From a candidate division TM6 bacterium GW2011_GWF2_28_16 (lineage in GTDB: Bacteria > Babelota > Babeliae > Babelales > UASB340): DNA of 64,000 bases. The position numbers were made by a program, and so were the translations under genes. Below the pieces are notes generated by a model. The model saw only the letters and a program-made list of their open reading frames with translations, made no database searches and had not been told where the DNA came from. Where the stretch lies: positions 124,001-188,000 of the forward strand of contig LBNX01000002.1 in the NCBI GenBank assembly GCA_000989185.1. The letters are read 5' to 3'. Of the stretch, positions 21,175 through 31,089 are shown in pieces. The number at the start of each line of letters is the position of its first letter. Within the stretch, counting starts at the first letter, position 1.

Positions 21175-21723
21175 TTAATTATAAAATCCTGAAATACTCC
21201 ATGGTTTAGAAAAATCCAAATGCTCATCTTGCATAGGTTTATTATCAACTAAAAAAACAATATCTTTAAATTTAAATTTAGTTTCACGCAAACTTTTTAA
21301 CAAACTTTCTATACAATTCCATTTTTCAAAAATAGACCATTCTTGATCTAAAAAAATTTTATTAAAAGATAAATATACAACATCTTGCTGCTGAGATAAT
21401 AAAACAGAGTTTATATTTATATTATTTTTTAATATTTTTTCACTTTGTAATAATAAAAGCCAATCAGCAATAAAATGTTTAATCGATTCTATATTATCTT
21501 TAAACATTACAAATTCTCTAGTTTCTTTATAAAATTTATAATCTTTAAAATAATATAAATTAATATTTGTTTTATAAGACGTAGAATTATTTGGGATAAA
21601 AGAACTATTACTTTTAGTAAACCCTAAAAATTTGATCACTAAAATATTATTTTTTAAAAGATAAAAAAATATTCCCAATAAAAAAAATAAACCTAAAAAT
21701 AAATATTTATGTGAAATTTTCAA
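21175..21723 (-). CDS. membrane-anchored protein, possible GerMN-like domain
   Basis: N-terminal TM; VVYLSFNKIFLDQEW...CIESLLKSLRE...IVFLVDNKPM...HLDFSKPW resembles the GerM domain pattern. Confidence 0.5.
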   Translation of the reverse strand: MKISHKYLFLGLFFLLGIFFYLLKNNILVIKFLGFTKSNSSFIPNNSTSYKTNINLYYFKDYKFYKETREFVMFKDNIESIKHFIADWLLLLQSEKILKNNININSVLLSQQQDVVYLSFNKIFLDQEWSIFEKWNCIESLLKSLRETKFKFKDIVFLVDNKPMQDEHLDFSKPWSISGFYN

Positions 21724-21763
21724 GATAATCTCTTTATTATTAATTTTAAATTTAATTATTTTT

Positions 21764-22180
21764 TTAAAAACCCAACTCTTTTAAATCTACTTGCCCACTA
21801 TCTTCTCTTCTTATAGAATCTTCTTCCATATGAAAAGTAGAAAATTCCATAATTTCTGAATCCTGAAGCCCTGTAAATCTATGCCACATACCAATTTCTA
21901 TGTGCACTATATCTCCAGGAGACATAATTATTTTATCTATTCTACCATTAAATTCAGTTTCCATTAAAACTGAGCCAGACAAAATATAAAAAGTCTCATC
22001 TTTTATATTATGCTTGTGCATAGAACAACGAAAACCCTTTTTAAGAACTAATTTTTTGCCACAATATTTTGAATTATTTACAATCCATTCTTCGTGGCCC
22101 CAAACTTTTGTAACAAAATTAACTAATTGATTTTTTTTAGACCCTATAATTTTTTGTTCATATATTTTACTATTTTGCAT
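21764..22180 (-). CDS. cupin-domain protein (sugar/mannose-6-phosphate isomerase type II-like)
   Basis: VLKKGFRCSMHKHNIKDETFYILSGSVLME...MSPGDIVHIEIGMWHRFTGL cupin motifs. Confidence 0.8.
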   Translation of the reverse strand: MQNSKIYEQKIIGSKKNQLVNFVTKVWGHEEWIVNNSKYCGKKLVLKKGFRCSMHKHNIKDETFYILSGSVLMETEFNGRIDKIIMSPGDIVHIEIGMWHRFTGLQDSEIMEFSTFHMEEDSIRREDSGQVDLKELGF

Positions 22181-22266
22181 AGTAACCTCAAATTTTGATT
22201 AAATATTAAATAAAAATAATTTATAGATTATAACAAATAATAAAACTTAAAGAAGGATACCTGAAA

Positions 22267-23121
22267 ATGAAAGTAAAAGACATATTATTAGGAGCTCACA
22301 CTTCAATATCTGGGGGTTTATACAAAGCCATAGAAGAAGGTGAACAAATAGGTTGTACTGCTATACAAATTTTTACAAAAAGTAGTAGATCCTGGTTTAC
22401 TTCAAAATTAACCCTGAAAGAAATAGAAAAATTTAAAGAAACCCAAAAAAAATCAAACATAAAAATAATAGTCGCACATACGTCTTATTTAATAAACTTA
22501 GGGTCACCAAATAAAGATACAGAAAAAAAATCTATTAATTCTCTACAACAAGAATTAACAAGATGCGAACTATTAAATATACCATATCTAGTGTTACACC
22601 CAGGAGCTCATTTAAAATCTGGGGAAGAATTATGTTTAAAAAAAATAGCTGAAAATTTAGATCTAATTTTAAAAGAAAGTACTGGTAAAACCATGATTCT
22701 TTTAGAAAACACAGCAGGGCAAGGTACCAATATTGGATATAAATTTGAACATTTGAAACAAATTCGCGATATGGCAAAAGAAAAAAATAAGTTGGGTGTT
22801 TGTCTGGATACTTGTCATGTCTTTTCTTCAGGGTATGATATTTCTTCTCCTGAGGGGTACGAAAAAGTTATTACAGAGTTTAAAAAAATTATTGGCTTAA
22901 AAAATTTAAAGGTTATACATCTTAATGATTCTAAAACAGAATTAAATTCAAAAAAAGACAGACACGAAAATATAGGCAAAGGCAAAATACCTCTAAAAAT
23001 TTTTAATTTAATTATGAACGACAAACGTCTTTTTAAGATACCAAAAATTCTAGAAACACCTGTTAATAATTTTCTAGAATACAAACCAGAATTAGATTTA
23101 CTAAAATCTATGGTTAAGTAA
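22267..23121 (+). CDS. nfo: endonuclease IV (AP endonuclease)
   Basis: LLGAHTSISGGLYKAIEEG, LVLHPGAH, LLENTAGQGTNIG, GVCLDTCHVFSSGYDI, HLNDSK, RHENIGKGKI. Confidence 0.97.
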   Translation: MKVKDILLGAHTSISGGLYKAIEEGEQIGCTAIQIFTKSSRSWFTSKLTLKEIEKFKETQKKSNIKIIVAHTSYLINLGSPNKDTEKKSINSLQQELTRCELLNIPYLVLHPGAHLKSGEELCLKKIAENLDLILKESTGKTMILLENTAGQGTNIGYKFEHLKQIRDMAKEKNKLGVCLDTCHVFSSGYDISSPEGYEKVITEFKKIIGLKNLKVIHLNDSKTELNSKKDRHENIGKGKIPLKIFNLIMNDKRLFKIPKILETPVNNFLEYKPELDLLKSMVK

Positions 23122-23125
23122 ATTA

Positions 23126-24115
23126 TTAAAAAAATATTAGCCAAATCCAGAACAATAAAAATATAAAGCCTAATAAGATTAATATTTTTAATGATATTAT
23201 TTTTAATAAAAACAAAAAAGATATAATTAATAATAATAGAGAAACAAAAACTATAAAGTTTAATATTTTTTGCACACTCCAGCCTTTACGTTTTAAGTAT
23301 AAAGCAAAGTGATCCGGGGTTGGTCTATAAAATGGTATATGTTTGAATGTGCGTATTAAAACTAAAAAAAATATTTCTAATACCGGAATAGCCAAAATTA
23401 CAACAGTAGTATAATAAGCAATATAATTTATATTACTCCAATTTATAAGTTGTGGTATTGCAGCAAAAAAGCCCCCAATATAAAGAGAGCCTGCATCGCC
23501 TAAATATATTTTTGCTGGCTTTTTATTGTAATAAAAAAATATTATTATAGGCGCAACAAAAGCGACAATTAACATAGAAATTGTATATTGCTTTAAATAA
23601 AGTGCTATTAAAAAAAACGATAATCCAGCCATTATAGAAACTATAGCAGTAAGCCCATCCATAACATCTATTAAATTAAATGCATTAATAATAGAAAGCA
23701 TCCAAAAACCAGAAATAAAAAAATTTAAGCTATCTGAAAAAAATATATTTTTTAAAGAATAACCACCTTTTAAAAAACAAATAACAGCTATAATTTGACC
23801 CGCAAATTTTTGCAATGGAACCAAGGCTTTAAGATCATCAACAAGACCTACAAATAATAAAAATGTAATACCCAAAAGCAACCATAATACTTGATTTTCA
23901 AAAGGATACGATATAGCTAAAGTTGCTATAAAGGGTATAAAAATACCAACACCACCCAAATAAGGTACAGGCATTTGGTGATTTTTTATTTTACCGTCTG
24001 GATTATCTAAAATATTAAATTTATTAGCTATTTTTATTAATAATGGGAAAATATAAATAGCAAATAATATAGGAAAAATAAGACAAAACACATGTCTAGC
24101 TAGGATATTATTCAT
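23126..24115 (-). CDS. WecA/MraY-family polyprenyl-phosphate sugar-1-phosphate transferase
   Basis: multi-TM; VPYLGGVGIF, VGLVDDLKAL, NAFNLIDVMDGL, KIYLGDAGSLYIGG. Confidence 0.9.
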   Translation of the reverse strand: MNNILARHVFCLIFPILFAIYIFPLLIKIANKFNILDNPDGKIKNHQMPVPYLGGVGIFIPFIATLAISYPFENQVLWLLLGITFLLFVGLVDDLKALVPLQKFAGQIIAVICFLKGGYSLKNIFFSDSLNFFISGFWMLSIINAFNLIDVMDGLTAIVSIMAGLSFFLIALYLKQYTISMLIVAFVAPIIIFFYYNKKPAKIYLGDAGSLYIGGFFAAIPQLINWSNINYIAYYTTVVILAIPVLEIFFLVLIRTFKHIPFYRPTPDHFALYLKRKGWSVQKILNFIVFVSLLLLIISFLFLLKIISLKILILLGFIFLLFWIWLIFF

Positions 24116-24156
24116 AGCATCTCTCTTTAAAACTCTCTTTTTTATATTTAATAAGA

Positions 24157-25320
24157 TTATAATATATTATTTTTTAATTCTGTTAAAAATTTTTTTTCAT
24201 CATTAAATAAAAATTCAAATTTTATTTTTAAAATATAAATATTAATTTGAGAATATTTTTGAGAATCAAAATATTTAGAAACTTTAACCCAATCTTTTTG
24301 AGTTGTTATTATAGCTTCACAATTATTTGAATAATAAAATAAAACAAGGGCTTCGATATCTTTTAATAAATAATCTTGATGATCTACAAATTCTTTAAAT
24401 ATTAAACTATCAAAATTTAAATTTATTAAACTATTTTTAAAAGAACTAAAATCACCTATTCCTGCAAATGCCAATATTTTTTTATGATTTATTTTTTCAA
24501 TATTTATAAGTTCTTTATCATTTAAATATAAACCATCAAAAGCATGCTTGGCACAAAAAATATTATTTTGATTAAAATTTAAAGATACTTTATTTTTAGA
24601 TTCTTCTATTTGTTTTAAATTTAATTTATCGGCATGGGTTAAAATTATAACATCAGCACGAGAATAGTCTTTTTCTCTCAATTTGCCAGCAGGCAAACAG
24701 TGTCCATTTTCTAAAGGATGTTTAGCATCAAGTAATAAAATTTCAAAGTCTTTTTCTATTAAAAATTTTTGATAAGCATCATCAAGAATGGCTATATCTA
24801 AATTATTATTAAATTTATTAAAAAACATATTTAAAAGATCACAAGACTTTTTTCTATTTTTACCTACAACAATTGGTACAGATAAATTTTTAAAAAGCAT
24901 ATAAGCTTCGTCGCCAATAATATCCGGGCTAGCTAAACAAATATTTTCACTAAAATTATTATTAATATTATTTGTAACTAAAAAACTTTTTCCTGTTTTT
25001 TCTATTTCACTTTTATAGCCATGCGAAATAACAGCAATTTTTTTATTTTTTTCTAATATTTTAACTAAATATTGAACCAAAACAGATTTACCTGTACCCC
25101 CAGCAGAAATATTACCTACAGATATTATCTTAAAATTATATTTATATTTTTTTGCAAAATTATTTTTATAAATTTTATTTATTAAAAATAGAATGTTATA
25201 TATTTTTTCTAAAAAAACAAAAACATAAAATAATACTTTTTCCAAAAAACAAAATTGGGAAAAATCATAAGATCTTTCCCAAAATTTGATAAAAAACTTT
25301 TTTAAATTTTCTTTATTCAC
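24157..25320 (-). CDS. lpxK: tetraacyldisaccharide 4'-kinase
   Basis: ISVGNISAGGTGKSVLVQYL, DEAYMLFKNLSVPIVVGKNR, ILDDAYQKF, LPAGKLREK, FAGIGDFSSF. Confidence 0.93.
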   Translation of the reverse strand: MNKENLKKFFIKFWERSYDFSQFCFLEKVLFYVFVFLEKIYNILFLINKIYKNNFAKKYKYNFKIISVGNISAGGTGKSVLVQYLVKILEKNKKIAVISHGYKSEIEKTGKSFLVTNNINNNFSENICLASPDIIGDEAYMLFKNLSVPIVVGKNRKKSCDLLNMFFNKFNNNLDIAILDDAYQKFLIEKDFEILLLDAKHPLENGHCLPAGKLREKDYSRADVIILTHADKLNLKQIEESKNKVSLNFNQNNIFCAKHAFDGLYLNDKELINIEKINHKKILAFAGIGDFSSFKNSLINLNFDSLIFKEFVDHQDYLLKDIEALVLFYYSNNCEAIITTQKDWVKVSKYFDSQKYSQINIYILKIKFEFLFNDEKKFLTELKNNIL

Positions 25321-27481
25321 TCAAGATTTTTTCTTCTGCAAATACGTTTACAATATCATCCTCTTGCCAATCTTGAAAATTATTGGAAACAAAACCACAT
25401 TCAAAACCAGCATGAACTTCTTTAACAACTTTTCTATCTTTTTGTAAACTCTTTATAATACCTTCGCCAATAGTTCTATTTCCGCGCATACATACAACTT
25501 TATTGCCGTTGGCAACAACGCCTTCTTGCACAGAACATCCAGCTATAATTCCAAGTCCCTTAATATCAAATACTTTTTTAACTAAAAGTTTAGCCTTAGG
25601 CACCCAGCGAGTTTGTATTTTTTTAGTCTTTTTTAATTCTTCTTCTAAATATTCAACCATATGATAAATAACATCAAACGTTTTTATTTTAATGTTTTTT
25701 TCTTGAGCTAACGCTGCTGCTTTTTTATCAACTTTAGAATGTAATACTAAAATCATAGCATTAACAGCTTGAGCCGAAATAACATCAGACTCCGAAACAT
25801 CACCAATGCCACTAGATATAATATTTATTTTAGAACAATCTTTTTCTGTTAATTTACTTAATTTAGTAATAGATCCTTCTACCGCTTCTTTAGAGCCGCG
25901 AGCATCTGTCTTTAAAATTATGTTAATTGATTTTTTGTCTTTTTCAGAAATAATCAACGACATATCCATAATAGATATAGGTGCAGCATGTGTATCTATA
26001 TTTGAATTTTTTGCATTTTTATAATCTTTTAAAGATACAACAGTTAACCATCCACCAATCTCTGAGGCAATTTCAAAACCAACAATTTTTATAGGAGTTG
26101 AAGGATTAGCCTGCGTAACTCTTTGCCCAAAACTATTTATTAATAACTTAATTTTTCCACAAGAAGCCCCACAAGTAAAATAATCACCAACTCGTAAAAC
26201 ACCTTCATGGACAATAACAGTAGCAACCGGACCAAAGCCTTTTTCTATTTTAGATTCAAGAATAAATGCTTTTGCAGGAACATCCAATTCAGCTTTTAAA
26301 TCCATTAAATCTGATTGTAATACAACCATTTCTAAAAGCTCATCTACGCCTGCGCCAGTTTTTGCAGATATTGGCACACAAATAATATCTCCGCCCCAAT
26401 CTTCTACAAGTAAATCTTTTTCTGCTAACTCTCTTTTAATTGTTTGCAATACAGGATCTAATCTCTCTGCAGGAACTTTATCTATTTTATTTACCGCAAC
26501 AATAATAGGAACTCCTGCTTTTTTTGCAATTTTTATAGCCTCAACTGTTTGAGGTTTTATACCATCTTCAGCAGATATTACCAATATTGCAATATCTGTA
26601 ATACTTGTTCCTCGAGACCTTATAGAAGTAAATGCTTCGTGACCAGGAGTATCTAAAAATACAATCTTACCATGCTTACTATTAACCTCATAAGCACCTA
26701 AATGCTGAGTGATTCCACCTTTTTCTTTTGCTGCAGTGTTTTGTTTGCGCAAATAATCAAGTAATGTTGTCTTACCATGGTCAACATGTCCCATAACAAC
26801 AACAATAGGCCAGCGCTTTTGGCCTGAAATATTTTTAGCTAACATCTGTTCGCTAGCTTCTTGCATTTTTTCAATAAGTACCGAAATACCAAAACTTTCT
26901 GCCAATGTTTTTATAGTATCAACAGGCAACATATGGTTTCTATTACAAACCATACCACCTCTTAGTAAAGAAAAAATTAACTCTCCATCTGTCTTACCCA
27001 TAAGACTTGCAGCCTCAAATAGGGGCATATTTTGCTTAATAGATATTTGCGTCACAGGAACTCTTTCTGCATTATTTTTTTTGTTAAATACAATAGTGTT
27101 AGTTACAGCCTTTTTTTGTTCTATTACAGGTTGCACAACAGCTTGTTTTTCACTTACTGCTTGCACAACAACCCCTTTATCTACTTTTTTTTCTTCTTTT
27201 TGTACTTGCTTTTGAGCAACAATTTTATTATCAACCAAAACTTTTTCGTTTGATTGAGTAACTTTTTCAGTTTTCTCTACTTTTTTTACAGCCTCTTTTG
27301 CAATAACAGGCTCTTTAACATCTTTTTTGACAGTTTTTGTAAATTTATTTTTTAGATAAACTAAAGCATCATCAGATAAAACGGACATATGGCTAGCCAA
27401 TTCAAACCCGCCAGCACTCAACAAATCTAAAACCTCTCTACTGGAAAGATCTTTCTCTTTGGCAAACTCATATACGCGCAT
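25313..27481 (-). CDS. infB: translation initiation factor IF-2
   Basis: RPIVVVMGHVDHGKTTLLDYLRK, GGITQHLGAYEV, FLDTPGHEAFTSIRSRG, AVNKIDK. Confidence 0.98.
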   Translation of the reverse strand: MRVYEFAKEKDLSSREVLDLLSAGGFELASHMSVLSDDALVYLKNKFTKTVKKDVKEPVIAKEAVKKVEKTEKVTQSNEKVLVDNKIVAQKQVQKEEKKVDKGVVVQAVSEKQAVVQPVIEQKKAVTNTIVFNKKNNAERVPVTQISIKQNMPLFEAASLMGKTDGELIFSLLRGGMVCNRNHMLPVDTIKTLAESFGISVLIEKMQEASEQMLAKNISGQKRWPIVVVMGHVDHGKTTLLDYLRKQNTAAKEKGGITQHLGAYEVNSKHGKIVFLDTPGHEAFTSIRSRGTSITDIAILVISAEDGIKPQTVEAIKIAKKAGVPIIVAVNKIDKVPAERLDPVLQTIKRELAEKDLLVEDWGGDIICVPISAKTGAGVDELLEMVVLQSDLMDLKAELDVPAKAFILESKIEKGFGPVATVIVHEGVLRVGDYFTCGASCGKIKLLINSFGQRVTQANPSTPIKIVGFEIASEIGGWLTVVSLKDYKNAKNSNIDTHAAPISIMDMSLIISEKDKKSINIILKTDARGSKEAVEGSITKLSKLTEKDCSKINIISSGIGDVSESDVISAQAVNAMILVLHSKVDKKAAALAQEKNIKIKTFDVIYHMVEYLEEELKKTKKIQTRWVPKAKLLVKKVFDIKGLGIIAGCSVQEGVVANGNKVVCMRGNRTIGEGIIKSLQKDRKVVKEVHAGFECGFVSNNFQDWQEDDIVNVFAEEKILSE

Positions 27482-27499
27482 AAATTCTCTCTTCTAAAA

Positions 27500-28534
27500 T
27501 TAATCTCTAACTACGGAATCTCCGGTAGTTACATCCTGCAATTGAATCTCCATCCCCACAAGTCTGGAAGCTAAATTAATATTTTGGCCCATTTTTCCAA
27601 TAGCCAAAGAACGCTGATCTTGAGCTAACCAAACTGTAACCTTATCACCATCTATAGAAACTTTATCTATTTCAGCCGGTTTTAAACTTAATTTTACTAG
27701 AGCTTCAGAAGAATCAACCCATTGAATTAAATCTATCTTTTCTTGACCAAGCTCTTTTAATATAGGCTTAATTCTAGATCCTCCAACCCCAACACAAGTC
27801 CCTACAGGATCTATGTCTTTGCTGTTAGAAATAACAATAGCTTTAGTTTTATATCCAGGAATTCTAACAATTTTCTTAACCTCAACAACGCCTTCAAAAA
27901 CTTCCGGAATCTCTATTTCTAATAATTTTTTAACAAAAGCAGCCGAAGCCCTATCTAAAATAAGCTGATAATCTCCATGAGCAACCTCAAGAACTTCTTT
28001 TAATAAAGCTCTTATTGGCAATCCTGCTCTTAAATTTTCCATAGGTATGAGATTTTCATTTGGAAGCAATGCCGTAATTTCGCCCATTTTTATTGCATAA
28101 CCAGCACGCTCTCTTTTGTAAACTGTACCACTTATAATAGAACCTTGCTTATCTTTAAAATCAGCATAAACACTAGATTGTTCAAGCGCACGAATTTTAT
28201 TTGCAATAATTTGTTTAGCTGTAAGAATTTCTATTCGACCTATTTTGTGCTCAAAAGGCACTTCTACGACTTCTCCAACTTTTACATTGGGATTTAATAC
28301 TTTTGCTCTACGCAAAGAAATTTGAGTCTCATCATCTTCTGTCGAAACAACAACTGTTTTATCTACAAAAGCTTCTATTTCACCAATTTTTTTATTAAAA
28401 ACCACTTTTAAATTGGCTGTTGGAAATTTTTTTTGAAAAGCAGCAAGCACGCCTTCACAAACCGCAGCAATAACATTTTCTTTATCAAGGCCACGCTCAT
28501 CAACAAGGCCTTCTATAACATCTGTTAGATTCAC
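27500..28534 (-). CDS. nusA: transcription termination/antitermination factor NusA
   Basis: S1 and KH regions; VGTCVGVGGSRIKPILKELGQEKIDLIQW, LAIGKMGQNINLASRLVGMEI. Confidence 0.96.
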   Translation of the reverse strand: MNLTDVIEGLVDERGLDKENVIAAVCEGVLAAFQKKFPTANLKVVFNKKIGEIEAFVDKTVVVSTEDDETQISLRRAKVLNPNVKVGEVVEVPFEHKIGRIEILTAKQIIANKIRALEQSSVYADFKDKQGSIISGTVYKRERAGYAIKMGEITALLPNENLIPMENLRAGLPIRALLKEVLEVAHGDYQLILDRASAAFVKKLLEIEIPEVFEGVVEVKKIVRIPGYKTKAIVISNSKDIDPVGTCVGVGGSRIKPILKELGQEKIDLIQWVDSSEALVKLSLKPAEIDKVSIDGDKVTVWLAQDQRSLAIGKMGQNINLASRLVGMEIQLQDVTTGDSVVRD

Positions 28535-28719
28535 TTTAAATTTATCCCTAAAAGTAATTGTTCAGTTAAGACAGAAACGATATAAAACACTTACTCAGTC
28601 TAGATTAAAAACAAAAAAAGTGAAGTGTATTATTTCTATGCAAATTTTTATAAGAAAAACACTGTGTTTTTTTAGTACAGTTTTTATTGAAAAACATGTT
28701 TTTAGGTAAAGTGTTATTA

Positions 28720-28758
28720 TAATAATATATATATATATATTTATATATAATAATAATG
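28720..28758. promoter_or_regulatory. AT-only tract, candidate DNA unwinding element
   Basis: almost purely A/T run including (AT)n (ataataatatatatatatatatttatatataataataat) immediately left of DnaA-box arrays. Confidence 0.6.
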
Positions 28759-28773
28759 AGTACCCCCCTAAAA

Positions 28774-29043
28774 TGTGGATAACTTTCCAAAAATAGGCAC
28801 TTTTGCCTTTATTTTTCGATATATTTTTTTCCAAAAGAAATGTGGATAACTGTGGATAACCTGTGGATAACTTGTGGATAACTTTTTAAAAAATTTCAAT
28901 TTATCGATTTGATCGACATAATTCGTGTGTTTTTTTTGTACACTTTTCAACGCTCGCCACAGGAGAGGTTTTTGATGGTGTTTTTTGGGTGTGGTTATAA
29001 GTTATCCACAAGTTATCCACAGGTTATCCACAGGTTATCCACA
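28774..29043. promoter_or_regulatory. oriC: candidate oriC: DnaA-box arrays
   Basis: TGTGGATAA at 28774, 28841, 28851, 28862, 28873 and its complement TTATCCACA at 29002, 29013, 29024, 29035; 10-11 bp spacing within arrays, opposite orientations. Confidence 0.85.
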
Positions 29044-29046
29044 TTA
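28839..29046. repeat. imperfect inverted repeat made of the DnaA-box arrays (arms ~45 bp, ~120 bp spacer)
   Basis: left arm aatgtggataactgtggataacctgtggataacttgtggataact matches the reverse complement of the right arm with a one-base indel. Confidence 0.9.
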
Positions 29047-29068
29047 TATCTTAATAGACATAAATGTT

Positions 29069-29659
29069 TTATTTTTCGGCATTATCTCGATTTTTGATAT
29101 TTTCCAAATAGAAATTTATTTTTTCTAGATCTTCGCAGACTTGTTTTTTTGCTTTTGGATTTCTTAATAGATATGCAGGATGAAATGTCGGCATTATTTT
29201 GATGTTATTTAAATTAAAAAATAAGCCTCTAGAATTTGATATTTTTATGTCTTTACCTAATAATGCTTGTGTTGCGCTAGCTCCTAGGCAACAAATTACT
29301 TTTGGGTTTATTGTTTCTATTTCTTTAAATAAAATTAATTTTTTGCAAACATTTGTTTCGTTTGGTAATGGAGTTCTGTTGTTTGGTGGTCTGCATTTTA
29401 CAACATTTGAAATATAAGCATCTTCTCTTTTGTAGCCGATGGCTTCAATCATTTTTATTAATAATTTTCCAGCTCTGCCTACAAAAGGTGCTCCTTGTAT
29501 GTCTTCATCTTTGCCTGGGGCTTCTCCTATAAACATTATATTGGCATTAGGGTTTCCTTGTCCAAAAACAACTTGTTTACGCCCTTGTTTTGCAAGGGCG
29601 CAATTTTCACACTTGTTATAATTTAATTTAATTTTATTTAGTATATTTTGTTTATTCAT
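29069..29659 (-). CDS. uracil-DNA glycosylase, family 4 (Fe-S type)
   Basis: CENCALAKQGRKQVVFGQGNPNANIMFIGEAPGKDEDIQGAPFVGRAGKLL, NVVKCRPPNNRTP, TFHPAYLLRNP. Confidence 0.94.
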   Translation of the reverse strand: MNKQNILNKIKLNYNKCENCALAKQGRKQVVFGQGNPNANIMFIGEAPGKDEDIQGAPFVGRAGKLLIKMIEAIGYKREDAYISNVVKCRPPNNRTPLPNETNVCKKLILFKEIETINPKVICCLGASATQALLGKDIKISNSRGLFFNLNNIKIMPTFHPAYLLRNPKAKKQVCEDLEKINFYLENIKNRDNAEK

Positions 29660-29662
29660 AAA

Positions 29663-30991
29663 TTATTTTTGTATTAAATATACTTTTAAAAAATTTAACC
29701 ATTTGTTTGTTTTTGCAAAATCAGTCAAAAAATAAGATTCATGTATTTTTCTTGTTGGAAAATAAAAGGATAAACCTGTTGTATTTAAAATAGATTTGCA
29801 AATAGTTTTGTTAATAATTAGAGAATCTAAAATTATTTGGGATTCTTCTATGTTTTTAAGTAAATTTTTTAAGATATCGTATTCTTCTTTGTAGCTTTCT
29901 AATATTAATTTTTTATTCATTTGATCTTTTAAGCTTGTTAGAAAATGTCCTAAGTCGATATAGTCTGCATTTGCAAATGAAGTAGTATATTTTTTGTTTG
30001 AGCGTATTCTTTTTATGGTTCTTAAAATGTCTGGTCTATTTGGTGTTGATAATAAATTAATTAGTTCTTCAGATATTTTATTTAAACTTATTTCTATAAA
30101 GTTTATTTTTTCTAGATTAACTGCAGATTGTGTAAAGTCTGAATAATTTTTTTCATAACTAGCTTGATATGCATTTACAATTTGTGTGGCAAATTCTTGA
30201 GGGTTTAATTTTTTTGTTAATAATGGTGTTAATACCGTTTGATAATTCCAGCCTGTACCAGGTTCTGTTTCTTCTGAACCTACCATTATTTTGACAGAAT
30301 CTTTGATTTGGCATCCTACTTCTAACATGGCCATATTGCAGGCATCCATGCCTAAAATATCTAGTTTGTTATTGTTTAATAATTCTTTCGAAATTCTTGA
30401 AAGCGCTAATTTTAGGTCCTGATTTTTTAAATAAACTTCAAATACTTCATTAAAACAAATGCCTCTTTTAGTTATTTCTGCTCTGTTTAATTCGTACAAT
30501 CCTGTTTCTGGGTTTAATATATATAAATTTGCTGGATTATATTTCCATATGTTTGGGTCTATAATTCCTGAACCGTGATCCCATAAAATTAAAGCATATT
30601 GTTTTGCGGGATAGTTTTTTATTGCCCACTGAGCAAAATTAAACAAATTATTTGGTGTACCACTAATGCATTCTGGTTTATTTGTTATAGTTTCTATAAC
30701 TTGAGTGTTATTTTTTTTAATAAATAATCTTTTAATTTCTTGTTTTCCATAACTATCTTGCTGCGCGATTATATTTAAATTATCATTAGAGCCAACAGTT
30801 GCCATTTGTTTTAAGTTTAATTCAGAAAATTCGTAAAGATCATTATTGGAAGTTATATATACCATAAATGTCCAGTCTTTTTCTGTTTTTTTATTAGTTG
30901 AAAATATATCGAATATATTGAATTTTGAATCTTGCGCTATAAGAATACTGGAAAGTATTAAACAAAAAGAAAGTGAAATAAGTTTTTTCAT
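29663..30991 (-). CDS. secreted clostripain-like (C11) cysteine peptidase
   Basis: signal peptide; DWTFMVYITSNNDLYEFSELNL, LILWDHGSGI, DILGMDACNMAMLEVG, GSEETEPGTGWNY. Confidence 0.9.
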   Translation of the reverse strand: MKKLISLSFCLILSSILIAQDSKFNIFDIFSTNKKTEKDWTFMVYITSNNDLYEFSELNLKQMATVGSNDNLNIIAQQDSYGKQEIKRLFIKKNNTQVIETITNKPECISGTPNNLFNFAQWAIKNYPAKQYALILWDHGSGIIDPNIWKYNPANLYILNPETGLYELNRAEITKRGICFNEVFEVYLKNQDLKLALSRISKELLNNNKLDILGMDACNMAMLEVGCQIKDSVKIMVGSEETEPGTGWNYQTVLTPLLTKKLNPQEFATQIVNAYQASYEKNYSDFTQSAVNLEKINFIEISLNKISEELINLLSTPNRPDILRTIKRIRSNKKYTTSFANADYIDLGHFLTSLKDQMNKKLILESYKEEYDILKNLLKNIEESQIILDSLIINKTICKSILNTTGLSFYFPTRKIHESYFLTDFAKTNKWLNFLKVYLIQK

Positions 30992-31089
30992 AAAAGTACC
31001 CCGTTAAATTTTGGGAAAATTAATATTTTTATACCAAAAAATATTACTAATTTATTTATTTTATTTGCAAATAATTAAAAATTTTAAGA

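Noticed and set aside
25806-27253. Plus-strand ORFs 25806..26024 and 27032..27253 opposite infB
   Set aside because: Antisense to a strongly supported infB; no independent coding evidence.
28595-28834. 79-aa and 61-aa minus-strand ORFs rich in I/Y/F
   Set aside because: Low-complexity translation of the AT-rich tract next to the origin; no start context or homology.
28841-29043. Regularly spaced repeats that could suggest a CRISPR array or iterons
   Set aside because: Unit is ~11 bp with a perfect DnaA box and no unique spacers; inverted orientation fits oriC rather than CRISPR.
28909-29097. 62-aa plus-strand ORF (and 28768..28950 minus ORF) with repeated LSTSYPQVIH residues
   Set aside because: The residues are translations of the tandem DnaA boxes; non-coding origin DNA explains them.
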